In this document: one piece after another, positions 1 through 9,658 of the stretch
Layout of the letters: each line of letters opens with the position of its first letter
How positions within the stretch are numbered: the stretch's first letter is position 1
Source: Pedobacter polysacchareus
GTDB taxonomy: Bacteria; Bacteroidota; Bacteroidia; Sphingobacteriales; Sphingobacteriaceae
Assembly: GCF_019802255.1 (NCBI RefSeq)
Contig: NZ_JAHYSS010000003.1
Span: forward strand, 310,001 to 374,000
Direction: 5' to 3'
Length of the DNA: 64,000 nucleotides
Position numbers and translations under genes: made by a program
Notes under the pieces: generated by a model
What the model saw: the letters and a program-made list of their open reading frames with translations, nothing else
What the model was told of the DNA's origin: nothing
Database searches by the model: none

Positions 1-295
1 AAAAATTAGTTAAACTGGGGCTCAATTTTACACCCAACATAATCGGGCTTTTTGGGACTCTATTTTCACTAGGAGAAAGAGGATCGGGCGAAAGCATGGT
101 GAAGGCCTGATAAACAGCCGTATCAGCCGCACTAATCGTACTGGGGGTTCGCATTTTTGAATTTACATCCGTGGCATAATTGTTAAAGTAGATTTGATTC
201 CCGAAGGCTGGATTTCCTTTTTGTGCAAATGCGGAGGGTCTGCACATGAAGCCTATGATCAGACAGATTAATGACAATAAAAAGTTTTTCTTCAT
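1..295 (-). CDS. Secreted protein, N-terminal part (runs off window)
   Basis: The reading frame starts at an ATG whose complement is at 293-295 and stays open to the first base of the window, so only about 98 N-terminal residues are visible. They begin with a clear signal peptide (MKKNFLLSLICLIIGFMC, cleavage probably near AFAQ). The mature part has no motif I recognise; it is rich in Ser, Pro and Asn, as in many Bacteroidota exported proteins. The rest of the gene lies outside the window, so no function is offered. The signal peptide and unbroken frame make a real gene likely. Confidence 0.7.
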   Translation of the reverse strand, partial: MKKNFLLSLICLIIGFMCRPSAFAQKGNPAFGNQIYFNNYATDVNSKMRTPSTISAADTAVYQAFTMLSPDPLSPSENRVPKSPIMLGVKLSPSLTNF

Positions 296-680
296 GGTGT
301 TTAATTTTAGGGGTTAATCATTTACACCACAAAAATGTATTTTAACGCAATCGGCAGCAACCTACAATGAGCAGTTGGCTTTCCTCAGCTAGAATTGGGT
401 TACTTACTGGGGGATAAAAGCTACTGATTCCCCAAATCGCAAAGATTATCAATAATAAACAAAAGCCTTAAAATTTCAGAAAAATAAATGATTTCATCAG
501 TCTGAAGCCCCCTTTCTTTAAAAATGAAGTTCCGCAATTCAGCTGGGCGCGTGTGAGCAAGGCTTTGAAATTAATTAGGTAAAATAAAACAAACTCAGTA
601 TATTGTATTGTAATTCCTCAGCAAAACACTGCAACAAATCAGCAAGTTAGGGGATTACCGGAAATTTAAACTAACCAAAT
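296..680. other. Intergenic region, nothing recognised
   Basis: AT-rich spacer of about 385 bases between the divergent genes ending at 295 and starting at 681. It must hold both promoters, but I could not pick a convincing TTG-N19-TAnnTTTG pair. No open frame of note, no repeat and no structured RNA were recognised. Confidence 0.5.
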
Positions 681-1001
681 ATGAACCAGACTGATTTTGA
701 CTTTTCGCATAAATATGATCAATTCATTGCAGAATTGAATGCGGCTATGAACTATAGGGATTCCAGAGGTTACCTCACTTTAAAATCCGACAATAGATTA
801 GAAGACACTTTTACTGACTTATTTACTAAGTATTGTGATCAGCCACTTCCTCCTACTCATCGTGGAGCATTGGATGATGCTACAATTGCTTATTACTATT
901 TCTGCTCGGCGACAGGGCGCCATGGGAGCTTAAAATTGATTGTTCAGAAACTTGGTAATAAGTTCATCAAGGATTGTGAGAAACGCCTGAACATGAATTA
1001 A
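681..1001 (+). CDS. Small hypothetical protein (106 aa)
   Basis: A 106-residue soluble protein with no signal peptide and no membrane segment. It has mixed charge and several aromatic residues (a YYYFCSA segment in the middle). It does not match a family I can name. The frame is closed by a stop and followed within 40 bases by a strong hairpin terminator at 1039-1070, which supports a real monocistronic gene. No function is inferred. Confidence 0.6.
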   Translation: MNQTDFDFSHKYDQFIAELNAAMNYRDSRGYLTLKSDNRLEDTFTDLFTKYCDQPLPPTHRGALDDATIAYYYFCSATGRHGSLKLIVQKLGNKFIKDCEKRLNMN

Positions 1002-1038
1002 TCACTTTACACTGCCTCAATAATACATGATATACGAA

Positions 1039-1070
1039 AAACCCGGTCGGCTGTTTAAGCTACCGGGTTT
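1039..1070 (+). terminator. Hairpin terminator after the 106-aa gene
   Basis: The arms AAACCCGGT and ACCGGGTTT (1039-1047 and 1062-1070) form a perfect 9-bp stem with a 14-base loop, followed by ATTATTTT. It lies between two convergent genes and could serve both. Confidence 0.75.
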
Positions 1071-1128
1071 ATTATTTTACCGTTAATGTCTTCCGATCAT
1101 TTTAATCGATCCTTCACCTCTGAAGGAA

Positions 1129-2034
1129 TTATTCTATTCCTTTTACATTCATTGGCAAGCTATAGATTGCCTGACGTGCGGTAATGAACAGCATGTTCTT
1201 CTCTTTTCCGTAAAAACATAGGTTACTAGGTTGATGAGGAAGTTTAATCTTGGCTATCCGAAGGCCCTTAGCATTAAAAATTAACACCCCTTCTGAGGTT
1301 GTCAGATAAATATTGCCTTTTTCATCTAATGTCATTCCGTCTGAGCCATATTCCATCAATAACCGTTTGTCAGCCAAATCGCCATTTTGTTTAATCGAAT
1401 ATTGATACGTTTTATTTGCCCCGATATCGGCGATGTATAAATATTTTCCATCCGGAGTTCCTACAATACCATTTGGTCTGACCATCCCATCAGCCACACG
1501 TCTCGCCTGTTTTGCTCCTTTGGGAAGATAATAAACGTCGTTACTGCTTAAATCAGTCCCCGTTCTGGTCCAATAGTCGCGCTTGTAATGAGGATCCGTA
1601 AAATAGATTCCTCCTTTAGCATTGATCCAAAGGTCATTTGGGCCATTAAACTGTTTACCTTCGAAATCTGCCAATAGCACCTTAATTTTTCCAGAGGGAT
1701 GGATTGCCCAAAGTTCTCCTTTAGCATCAGCACAAACGACAAGGTTTCCTTTTGAATCAAAATAAGTCCCGTTAGCTCTACCAGATTGATCCAGAGATAT
1801 CGATAAATTACCTTCCCTGCTGTACTTCCATATTTTATCATTTGGCTGATCTGTAAAGAAAACATCTCCATACTGGTTTGGAGAACAACCTTCTGTAAAA
1901 CTAAAATCACTAGCTATTAATTTGAGTTGATCTTGTTTAAAAAGTCCTGCAGTAGCCGTATCCGGTTCTTGTGCAGATAAAGCAGCAGTACAAAAAAGCA
2001 AAAGAAGGACTAAATTGAGTTTAAGCAAATTCAT
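1129..2034 (-). CDS. Exported SMP-30/gluconolactonase-family protein
   Basis: A 301-aa protein with an N-terminal signal peptide (MNLLKLNLVLLLLFCTAALS, then AQ) and an SMP-30/gluconolactonase/LRE beta-propeller. Family marks include FTEGCSP near residue 46, the metal-site type segment GPNDLWINAKGGIYFTDP near 130-150, RPNGIVGTPDGKYLYIAD near 185-203, and DGMTLDEKGNIYLTT near 232-246. Family members are calcium- or zinc-dependent lactonases that open sugar lactones, usually aldonolactones. The signal peptide places this one in the periplasm or outside. It is monocistronic. The substrate cannot be read from the sequence. Fuconolactone is one possibility given the fucose operon 40 kb away, but that is speculation. 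Confidence 0.85.
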   Translation of the reverse strand: MNLLKLNLVLLLLFCTAALSAQEPDTATAGLFKQDQLKLIASDFSFTEGCSPNQYGDVFFTDQPNDKIWKYSREGNLSISLDQSGRANGTYFDSKGNLVVCADAKGELWAIHPSGKIKVLLADFEGKQFNGPNDLWINAKGGIYFTDPHYKRDYWTRTGTDLSSNDVYYLPKGAKQARRVADGMVRPNGIVGTPDGKYLYIADIGANKTYQYSIKQNGDLADKRLLMEYGSDGMTLDEKGNIYLTTSEGVLIFNAKGLRIAKIKLPHQPSNLCFYGKEKNMLFITARQAIYSLPMNVKGIE

Positions 2035-2175
2035 ATCAAATGGTTAAGGTTCAAATTTAGAAAAAGTATCAGCTTATGGATCAATAAATTTATATGGAGC
2101 ATCTGCTGTTCCTAAATAACATCACAGATTAATTTAGTTTTCTCAGGGATAAAGCATTCAAGACAGTTTTACCTT

Positions 2176-2406
2176 TTACTGGGATAAAATTTGACTTTTA
2201 CTGAATTGTTTATCCAAATCTGGTTTTAAGATGTCCTGAAAGCTGAGTGTTCCAGCAGTATCTTCCAGTAGCTCAATTTCTCCATAATTAAAGATATGAT
2301 GAGGTACTTTATCATCCATCTTTACTGGGAGCTGAGCTTTAGTATTGATTTGTAAAAAAATCAGGAAAGCAAAGGTAGACAGGAAAATAAGGCGGTAAAA
2401 TTTCAT
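2176..2406 (-). CDS. Short exported protein, likely N-terminal remnant of a 7TMR-DISM sensor
   Basis: A 76-aa product with a signal peptide (MKFYRLIFLSTFAFLIFLQI, ending near TKAQ). The mature part has the pattern hydrophobic-x-LLEDTAGTLSFQDIL followed by a QFSKS segment. That resembles the first strands of the 7TMR-DISM extracellular domain found on Bacteroidota histidine kinases (ED-x-G-x-LT-x-x-DI). The frame then stops, and no frame below it continues the domain. It is either a decayed 5' end of a sensor gene or a short protein that copied this module. The family resemblance is from memory and moderate. Confidence 0.45.
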   Translation of the reverse strand: MKFYRLIFLSTFAFLIFLQINTKAQLPVKMDDKVPHHIFNYGEIELLEDTAGTLSFQDILKPDLDKQFSKSQILSQ

Positions 2407-2533
2407 CGTTTGGCATTACAAGATGGAGAGATCAATTCATTGCCGAGGAGGCCAATTGATTCCTATTATATTTAGTTGCTGTAATTATAGATAAAATTCC
2501 TTTGGAATACAGAATGAATTTAAATCATTCCTG

Positions 2534-2568
2534 CCCTACCCAATGGGTTCTTTTATATTTGGGTAGGG
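2534..2568 (-). terminator. Hairpin downstream of the XRE gene
   Basis: The arms CCCTACCCA (2534-2542) and TGGGTAGGG (2560-2568) form a perfect 9-bp stem about 60 bases past the stop of the XRE regulator. There is no T-run, so termination is only probable. Confidence 0.45.
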
Positions 2569-2626
2569 ATCAGTATACCATTTATCCAGACAACACCAGC
2601 TATTAAAATAACGAGATCGCTAATAA

Positions 2627-2923
2627 TCAATTTAATAAAAGCATTTTAGGCCCTTCAATTGCAAGCATCGGCTCCTCTTCCACAATGGGCGGCTCCACCA
2701 CTTTTTTCCCGATGACATCTATCAAATCGCATTTGAGTCCTTCACAAATTTCCAATAACGTAGAGAACATATAATCAGTTCTGGCATTTTCAATCTTACT
2801 AATTTTGGCGGAATTAACAGAACACCTCTGCGCTAATTCATCTTGAGTTAAGCCTAATGCCTTGCGGATGGCTCTTACATTCTCTCCAACTATCTCGTAA
2901 TCATTTTTGAATAAATCTTTCAT
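2627..2923 (-). CDS. XRE-family helix-turn-helix regulator
   Basis: A 98-aa protein whose residues 12-70 form a Cro/C1-type HTH: VRAIRKALGLTQDELAQR is helices 1-2, and SAKISKIENARTDYMFSTLL is the recognition helix and helices 4-5. The C-terminal 25 residues are a Pro/Glu-rich tail (PPIVEEEP) ending in hydrophobic LLLN. Small solitary XRE proteins of this type are common in Pedobacter and can be DNA-binding antitoxin-like or housekeeping regulators. No toxin gene is adjacent, so a stand-alone regulator is the safer call. The target is unknown. Confidence 0.85.
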   Translation of the reverse strand: MKDLFKNDYEIVGENVRAIRKALGLTQDELAQRCSVNSAKISKIENARTDYMFSTLLEICEGLKCDLIDVIGKKVVEPPIVEEEPMLAIEGPKMLLLN

Positions 2924-3466
2924 TCTTTAAATGTCGCACCTTTTTTAAAATTAATACCTGTTAATATAAACAAGAAGTAAAATAATATCGTTATATTCAT
3001 CATAAGTTACTAATAAGACATCAAATAACACTACTATTAGTTGAATATTACACTAAAATAAACTTTACACCAATAAATTGTAAGATCAATTTTCAACCAT
3101 TAAATGATTCTTTTAGATTTTCAACTTGAGCGTTCAGGAATTGTTAGTTTCTGTTTGGTCAGAAATCAACCCATTTCAACAGTACTCCTGATGGAATCGT
3201 TCAAAATTTATCAAAATACGTTTCAAATTATCCAATTAAAACCCTCAGGTCATGAATTTAAAATATTACCACAGCACTTTAAGCACTACCCATCCTTTTC
3301 TGGCAGCAATTACCGGTTTATACATTTTTAATCCCCTTTATTACTTAAAAAACAGGTTCAAGAATATCATCAAGGCCCCTGTGTAACCTTAGATCAAAAA
3401 AACAATGACTTAATTATATGTAAGTCGCAAGTTTCTATTTAATAATCCAGCACTTAAATCATTAAT
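2924..3466. other. Long AT-rich intergenic region before the SusC operon
   Basis: About 540 bases between the XRE gene and susC. Two open frames lie here (3104-3331, 75 codons; 3252-3386, 44 codons). They overlap each other, resemble nothing I know, and have the composition of non-coding DNA, so neither is called. The region should hold the promoter and 5' leader of the SusC operon. No ECF sigma or anti-sigma gene precedes susC. Confidence 0.5.
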
Positions 3467-6400
3467 ATGAAAAAAACGATACTATTAGTCGTAGTGGCCA
3501 CGCTTTGCCTTTTTTTTAACGCAAAAACACAGAGCAGCAGTCAGTCTATCAAAGGCAAAATCCTTGACGAGAAAGGAATGCCAATTCCCGGCGCAACCAT
3601 CAGGGTAAAAGCTGAAAATATCCATGTGTCAGCGGATCAGAACGGCCAGTTTACTTTAAATGCAGTTCCTGTCCCCTCTGTACTATTTATCAGCTGTATT
3701 GGTTACCTAACCCGGGAAATCACCTCCTTCAAAAATTCTGATTGGATTACGATCACACTACAATCAGATCCTAATCAACTGAAAGAAGTAGCAGTAGTCA
3801 GTACTGGTTTCCAGAACATTCCAAAGGAAAGAGCCACAGGATCCTTTACCCAAATAGACAATTCTTTACTCAGCAGGAGTCTGAGCACAGATATTCTGAG
3901 CAGGTTAAACGGGGTGACCAGTGGATTGATCTTCACCCCGCCGGGAAACAAGCAATTCCGACAGAGTAACATTGAAATCAGGGGAAGAGCAACCTTATTC
4001 TCCAATCCAGACCCTTTAATTATTGTCGACAATTTCCCTTATGACGGCGATTTAAACAACATCAATCCGAATGATGTGGAAAGCATCACTATATTAAAAG
4101 ATGCAGCGGCAGCAGCTGCCTGGGGATCCCGCTCAGGAAATGGCGTCATTGTCATCACGACAAAAAAAGGCAGCTTAAACACCGCTCCAACTGTGAGCAT
4201 CAATTCAAACGTTACTGTTGGGGAAAAACCAGACCTTTATGAATTGCCGCAACTGAGCTCATCCGAATATCTGGATATTGAGCAATTCCTATTTAGGAAA
4301 GGTGCTTATAATGCTAATATCAATAACGGATATGCCGCATTATCACCAGGAGTAGAGATTTTCCTTGCAGCAAGAAACAAAACCATTTCGAAAGCTGATT
4401 CCATTACACAGATTGAGGCGCTAAAAGGTTATGATGCCAGAAAGGATTTGCTAAAATACTATTATAGGCCAAGTGTAAATCAGCAGTACCAGGCGAGTAT
4501 AAATGGTGGCAGCAGTAGTCAGAAGTACTTTGTTTCCGCAGGATATGACACAAATTTGGGTAACACCAAAAATAGCAGCTATAATCGGGTTACTTTGAAT
4601 GCCAGTAATACCTATTACTTTTTAAAAAACAGGCTCGAATTATTTTCAAACATCATTTATACAGGTAGCCTCGGCAAATCCACTCCTGGGATCACTATGG
4701 CCTATCCTTATGATCGGCTAGCCGATTCAGATGGCAATCCTTTAACCGTAGCGAGAAATCTAAGTCGCACTTATGCCAGTAAAGCAGGGAACGGAAGGCT
4801 ATTGAACTGGTTATACAAGCCGCTGGAAGAATTAAATAACAGCTACAGTACGACCAGTAACAACCTCAGTGATTACCGAATCAATTTATCCTTAAGTTAT
4901 ACCATCATAAAAGGGCTAAAAGTTGCTGCTTTATACGGTTATGAAAAAGGAATCAGCGAAACGAACACATTAAACGAAGTATCATCTTATTATGCCCGTG
5001 ATCTCATCAATACCTACACGCAAATTGATCCGCTCAACCAGAACCTGATCTACCCTATTCCCTATGGAGGAATATTAAACACCAGTTTGAACCATATCAA
5101 GTCGCATAATGGACGCGTTCAGTTGAACTATGACAAGCAATGGAATCAACATCAAGTGAATACCATTGCAGGTGTAGAAATTAGAGATTTTAATAATTTC
5201 AATAGCCGGGGCACACTTTACGGCTATTATCCAGAAACAGCTAGTAATCAGAATGCTTCAGTAAACTTCAGAGATGAGAACCCGATCTTTTACAACCCTT
5301 CCAGCACTGGCAGAATTGCTCCAAATTCGGACCAAGTGGGTAACACAAACAGATTTTTCTCTTACTATATCAATGGGTCGTATACTTATGCCAATAAATA
5401 CGTCGCCTCCATTTCCGCACGTAAAGACGAATCCAATTTATTTGGGGTAAGCAGTAATTTGAAAGGAGTTCCACTTTGGAGTGCTGGTTTGGCATGGATT
5501 ATTAATAACGAATCATTTTATAACATCAGCTGGTTATCGCAATTAAAACTTAGGGCTACTTACGGTTATACTGGAAATGTGAACCAAGGTATTTCCGCCT
5601 ATTTAACCGCCAGAGGTGGAGATCTCATCAACAGATATGGAGCATATTCTACTGAGATCATTAACCCACCAAATCCAGGGCTAAAATGGGAAAGGGTAAG
5701 AAACCTAAATCTGGGATTGGATTTTAGTACAAAGGCAGGAAGAATAAACGGAAGCATTGATTACTGGACAAAAAAAGGTCTGGAACTTATTGGCACTAGT
5801 CCTATTGCCCCCCAAACAGGAATCAGTTTATTCACAGGAAATTCAGCAAATACAATGACCAAAGGAATAGATATTCAGGTCAACTCCAGCAATCTTAACG
5901 GAAGTTTAAAATGGTATACTACATTACTTTACAATTATAGCCAAAGTAAGGTCACTGCATACAATGTAAATAATGGAAGTAACTCAGATGTGATTTCCAC
6001 AGGTTACAATAACCCATTAATTGGCTATCCTTATTACTCTATTTTCAGTTACCGATATGCTGGTTTGGATACTAAAGGAAATCCAATAGGCTATTTAAAT
6101 GGAGAAAGAAGCACAGATTATACGGCGATTAGAAACTCATTAAATAGGAATGATCTGAAATATAGTGGCTCTGCTATTCCAACGTCCTTTGGAAGTTTAA
6201 GGAATACCTTTACCTATAAAAATGTTGACCTGTCCTTTAACATTATTTACAAGTTTGGTTATTATTTCCGCAGGAGTTCTGTAGATAATAACATTTATAC
6301 CATTAATGGAAATATATATAAGATGGCTGACTACCAAAGCAGGTGGCAAAATCCAGGTGATGAATTGAAAACTCAAGTTCCTGCTTTAGTTTATCCAAAT

Positions 6401-6658
6401 ATCCCTATCCGATATGCCATCTATACTTATTCAGAAGGGCTTATTGAAAAAGGAGATCATCTACGACTCCAGGACATTAGACTAGGTTACACGCTAAATA
6501 AAAGACCTGGTCTCGTATTCAACAACTTAAATCTTTTTGTGCTGGTCCATAACATTGGTCTTTTATGGAAAGCCAATAAACAAGGTCTTGATCCTGATTA
6601 TCCTCACAGTATTTCTTCGGCAAGAACGATCTCAGTAGGACTGAAAGCAAATCTTTAA
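3467..6658 (+). CDS. SusC/RagA-family TonB-dependent outer-membrane transporter
   Basis: A 1063-aa protein. It has a signal peptide (residues 1-21), a carboxypeptidase-regulatory-like beta-sandwich (about 25-105, beginning IKGKILDEKGMPIPGATI), and a plug domain with the SusC signature (about 110-225, NPNDVESITILKDAAAAAAW). A long 22-strand TonB-dependent barrel fills the rest. There is no N-terminal STN domain, so signalling through an anti-sigma factor is not expected. It imports oligomeric nutrients across the outer membrane together with the SusD lipoprotein that starts 23 bases downstream. With the TlpA-like gene that follows, this makes a three-gene operon. No glycosidase or peptidase is linked, so the substrate is undefined. 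Confidence 0.95.
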   Translation: MKKTILLVVVATLCLFFNAKTQSSSQSIKGKILDEKGMPIPGATIRVKAENIHVSADQNGQFTLNAVPVPSVLFISCIGYLTREITSFKNSDWITITLQSDPNQLKEVAVVSTGFQNIPKERATGSFTQIDNSLLSRSLSTDILSRLNGVTSGLIFTPPGNKQFRQSNIEIRGRATLFSNPDPLIIVDNFPYDGDLNNINPNDVESITILKDAAAAAAWGSRSGNGVIVITTKKGSLNTAPTVSINSNVTVGEKPDLYELPQLSSSEYLDIEQFLFRKGAYNANINNGYAALSPGVEIFLAARNKTISKADSITQIEALKGYDARKDLLKYYYRPSVNQQYQASINGGSSSQKYFVSAGYDTNLGNTKNSSYNRVTLNASNTYYFLKNRLELFSNIIYTGSLGKSTPGITMAYPYDRLADSDGNPLTVARNLSRTYASKAGNGRLLNWLYKPLEELNNSYSTTSNNLSDYRINLSLSYTIIKGLKVAALYGYEKGISETNTLNEVSSYYARDLINTYTQIDPLNQNLIYPIPYGGILNTSLNHIKSHNGRVQLNYDKQWNQHQVNTIAGVEIRDFNNFNSRGTLYGYYPETASNQNASVNFRDENPIFYNPSSTGRIAPNSDQVGNTNRFFSYYINGSYTYANKYVASISARKDESNLFGVSSNLKGVPLWSAGLAWIINNESFYNISWLSQLKLRATYGYTGNVNQGISAYLTARGGDLINRYGAYSTEIINPPNPGLKWERVRNLNLGLDFSTKAGRINGSIDYWTKKGLELIGTSPIAPQTGISLFTGNSANTMTKGIDIQVNSSNLNGSLKWYTTLLYNYSQSKVTAYNVNNGSNSDVISTGYNNPLIGYPYYSIFSYRYAGLDTKGNPIGYLNGERSTDYTAIRNSLNRNDLKYSGSAIPTSFGSLRNTFTYKNVDLSFNIIYKFGYYFRRSSVDNNIYTINGNIYKMADYQSRWQNPGDELKTQVPALVYPNIPIRYAIYTYSEGLIEKGDHLRLQDIRLGYTLNKRPGLVFNNLNLFVLVHNIGLLWKANKQGLDPDYPHSISSARTISVGLKANL

Positions 6659-6681
6659 TTCACAAAAAATCCAAACCTAAT

Positions 6682-8064
6682 ATGAAAAAATACACAAAAT
6701 GGATTAACCTGTTCACGCTACTTTTTCTTTTAAGCAGCTGCAGTAAATCAGAGTTTTTGGAAATGAAACCAACAACTACCATCATCACCCCTACCACACT
6801 ATCAGATTTTCAATATTTGCTTGATAACACTAATATTCAAGGTACTTCTGCTCTAGCTCAGTTAGCAGACGATGATTATTTTCTGGCCAATGAGGCCGAT
6901 TTAGCTAATAAATCGATTACAGAACAAAATTCGTATATATGGGCGAAAGACATTTACGGAGGTACGAAAGAAATCCCAGATTGGAACATCCCTTTTAAAA
7001 ACATATTTTATTCCAATGCAGTGCTTGAGGGTTTGGTCAAATCCGACAGCAATTCATCTGAAAGAGGCCAATTTCTAAAAGGTTGGGCTTTGTTCAACAG
7101 AGCATATTTCATGTACGATCTTACTCGCAATTTCTGCAAATCCTATGATGAAAGCACAGCGACCACGGACCTGGGAATACCTATAAGACTAAAATCAGGC
7201 ATTGATAAGCTGGAGAAAAGAGCCAGTTTACAGAAGACATTTGACCAGATCATCAGCGATCTAACAAGTGCTGAAAACTTGCTACCTAAAACAAGGAACT
7301 CTTCAAATCTAAATAGACCTTCAAGAATAGCAGTTTATGCATTGCTCGCTCGGATATATCTAGAAATGAGGAGTTACGTTCAGGCAGAAATTTATGCTGA
7401 TAAGTGCTTAAATCTATACAGTAAATTAATCGACTACAATACTTTAAGCTTAACAGCAAGTAGACCTTTCAGTATTACAAACGAAGAACTTATTTACAAT
7501 ACGGCCACAGTTCCAAATTATGAATTAACGTCCGCGTATTCCTTAAGCCCGTCAAAGGTAGTTAACTCCCTTGTTCAATCTTACGACATTAATGACTTGC
7601 GTAAAACCATATTCTTCCTACTTAATCAAACAAATGGCTATTACACAAAAAAGTCGGGCTACTATGGCTTGGGATCCTACCCTTTTTCAGGGCTCGCTAC
7701 TGATGAAATTTATCTCATAAAAGCGGAATGCCTAGTAAGAAATGGAATGCCAAATTTGGCAATGGACAAGCTTAATGAATTACTAATTACCCGTTATTCA
7801 AACAAATCAGTATTTATCCCATTGAGAGCAAGCTCAAATGCACACGCACTTGACATCATACTACAAGAGCGAAGAAAAGAATTAGTTTTTAGAGGTCAAA
7901 GGTGGCATGATTTAAAGAGGCTCAATAAAGAGGGAGCTCAAATTACAATTAGCCGTACACTTTTAGGAACCCGATATACACTACCATCAAACGACCCACG
8001 CTGGGTGTTCCCAATTCCAGATGATGAGGTTACTCTTAGTGGCATAGCACAAAACCAACGATAA
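6682..8064 (+). CDS. SusD/RagB-family outer-membrane lipoprotein
   Basis: A 460-aa protein with a lipoprotein signal ending LLSSC (Cys about residue 20), so it is anchored to the outer membrane, probably surface-exposed. The SusD/RagB fold shows as an N-terminal TPTTLSDFQYLLDN segment, TPR-like helices near 140-260 (ARIYLEMRSYVQAEIYADKC), and the usual C-terminal signature ILQERRKELVFRGQRWHDLK. It caps the SusC barrel and binds the nutrient. It is shorter than typical polysaccharide SusD proteins (around 500-600 aa), which is usual for the SusD-like group paired with TlpA genes. It sits 23 bases after susC and 26 before the TlpA-like gene. Confidence 0.93.
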   Translation: MKKYTKWINLFTLLFLLSSCSKSEFLEMKPTTTIITPTTLSDFQYLLDNTNIQGTSALAQLADDDYFLANEADLANKSITEQNSYIWAKDIYGGTKEIPDWNIPFKNIFYSNAVLEGLVKSDSNSSERGQFLKGWALFNRAYFMYDLTRNFCKSYDESTATTDLGIPIRLKSGIDKLEKRASLQKTFDQIISDLTSAENLLPKTRNSSNLNRPSRIAVYALLARIYLEMRSYVQAEIYADKCLNLYSKLIDYNTLSLTASRPFSITNEELIYNTATVPNYELTSAYSLSPSKVVNSLVQSYDINDLRKTIFFLLNQTNGYYTKKSGYYGLGSYPFSGLATDEIYLIKAECLVRNGMPNLAMDKLNELLITRYSNKSVFIPLRASSNAHALDIILQERRKELVFRGQRWHDLKRLNKEGAQITISRTLLGTRYTLPSNDPRWVFPIPDDEVTLSGIAQNQR

Positions 8065-8090
8065 ATAAAACCCCAATTAAAATTATATTT

Positions 8091-9605
8091 ATGAACCATT
8101 TTTCTATACAAAAAGCAAAGCTGATCTTATTAGCTACTTTCCTAATGCTCATTTCCCAATTACATCTGAAAGCCCAGAGTAAATCATCAAAACGGTTTGT
8201 AGTTATTGATTTAATCGTTCAGGATTCTTCGATGCTGAACAATTTTTATATTCAATTTGAGATGCATAAGAACAATGTAAACACCAACCTCACTTTAGAT
8301 AAGGACTTTTACAAATTTAAAATCAACAAAAAAAACACGCGAATTAAAGTCCCGTTATCAACAAATGTAAATTATGGAAGAATCAAATGTTTCTATGATG
8401 GTCAAATAAGGTTGCAACCATTTGATGAAACTGGATCTTCCATTTACATTTTTGAGAAAGGCGATGACATACAGTTAATTATCACAAAAAGAACCATACG
8501 ATTTGAAGGGAGAAAAACAGAAAAGTACAATTGTATGCAAAGCATTAATTCAGATTCAAACTATGATAGAACTGACTACCATAAGTTTGCTGCACAGAAG
8601 AAATATAAAGAAATGTTTGAGTTTTTAAAGAGCCGAGAAGATTCTGTCTTTAAGGTAAAAAAGAATCTAATTTATCAGTACAAATCAAAGTTAAACCCTG
8701 AAATTTACAATCTAATGCTGGCAGATTGCCTGGCTTATTATTACTCTGAGTTACTTGTAATACTTAAGATGGCGTCGAATTCGGATGAGGAGAAGAAAAA
8801 GATAATTATCCAAACCTACGATAAATGGTTAAAAGATATAAAAACAGATGGTTTAAATGAAAATGTAATCGTAAAATCATTTCGGTACTGTGATTTTCTA
8901 TTTGATAAAGCAGTATTTGAAACTTCATTTATTAACCGAAAAGATAATGGTATACAGAAGGTCCCTTATACATTTAAAGCACTTTATGATTCGATACAAA
9001 ATAACCACAACGGAATCATAAGAGATAAGGTAACTCTTTTAACTTTTTATATTAATCTGGTATTTAAAGATGGAGGCGCTTACTTAGAACCGGCTTACAA
9101 AGCAATGGGTACCAATATATTTAAAACTTCCATGTCTCAACTATTAAAAAATTACTCAGCCACTATCTATAAATTTAAATTATATGATCAATATGGAAAG
9201 CTTAGGTCTTTAAGTGAGTTTAAAGGTAAATTGCTTGTATTGGATTTTTGGTTCACTGGATGTTTAGGCTGTTCTGTCTTAGCTAAAGAACTAAAACCAA
9301 TCATCCAGTCCTATAGTGGAAACAAAGACATAGAATTTATTTCTATTAGTATCGACACACACAAAGAAGTATGGTTGAAAAGTGTAAATGAAGAAACTTA
9401 CAGTGATAAAGACCAAATCAATTTATTCACAAGTGGATTGGGTGAGCAACATCTTATCATACGCGATTTTAGTGTCCAATCCTACCCTGCTTTGTTCTTA
9501 ATTTCTAAGAATGGGCACATCATTACAGCAACAATGCCGAGACCTGTAAAAGGAAAACCTGAGACCGTTTTGGCTTTCAAAAAATTAATAAACAAAAACC
9601 TCTAA
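8091..9605 (+). CDS. TlpA-like thiol-disulfide oxidoreductase with long N-terminal domain
   Basis: A 504-aa exported protein (signal peptide 1-29, ending LHLKAQ). Residues 30-350 form a beta-rich and then helical region without a recognised name, similar in layout to the DUF4369-type front part of Bacteroidota TlpA proteins. Residues about 360-500 are a thioredoxin/AhpC-TSA domain: LLVLDFWFTGCLGC carries the redox CxxC (C391-C394), and SYPALFLISKNGHI holds the cis-Pro loop. It acts in the periplasm, probably reducing disulfides. SusCD operons of Pedobacter and relatives often end with such a gene. The link to the transported substrate is not known. A hairpin terminator follows at once. Confidence 0.85.
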   Translation: MNHFSIQKAKLILLATFLMLISQLHLKAQSKSSKRFVVIDLIVQDSSMLNNFYIQFEMHKNNVNTNLTLDKDFYKFKINKKNTRIKVPLSTNVNYGRIKCFYDGQIRLQPFDETGSSIYIFEKGDDIQLIITKRTIRFEGRKTEKYNCMQSINSDSNYDRTDYHKFAAQKKYKEMFEFLKSREDSVFKVKKNLIYQYKSKLNPEIYNLMLADCLAYYYSELLVILKMASNSDEEKKKIIIQTYDKWLKDIKTDGLNENVIVKSFRYCDFLFDKAVFETSFINRKDNGIQKVPYTFKALYDSIQNNHNGIIRDKVTLLTFYINLVFKDGGAYLEPAYKAMGTNIFKTSMSQLLKNYSATIYKFKLYDQYGKLRSLSEFKGKLLVLDFWFTGCLGCSVLAKELKPIIQSYSGNKDIEFISISIDTHKEVWLKSVNEETYSDKDQINLFTSGLGEQHLIIRDFSVQSYPALFLISKNGHIITATMPRPVKGKPETVLAFKKLINKNL

Positions 9606-9612
9606 AACAAAA

Positions 9613-9646
9613 AAATACAGCAGGGATCTATGATCCCCCTGTATTT
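9613..9646 (+). terminator. Terminator closing the SusCD-TlpA operon
   Basis: AAATACAG (9613-9620) pairs with CTGTATTT (9639-9646), and an inner AGGGATC/GATCCC pairing extends the stem around a short TAT loop. It lies 8 bases after the TlpA-like stop and 13 bases from the end of the convergent gene, so it can serve both strands. Confidence 0.75.
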
Positions 9647-9658
9647 TCTGAAACCACA

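Noticed and set aside
3104..3386. Open frames of 75 and 44 codons before susC
   Set aside because: They overlap in different frames, show no motif, and have the composition of spacer DNA; more likely part of the susC leader region.
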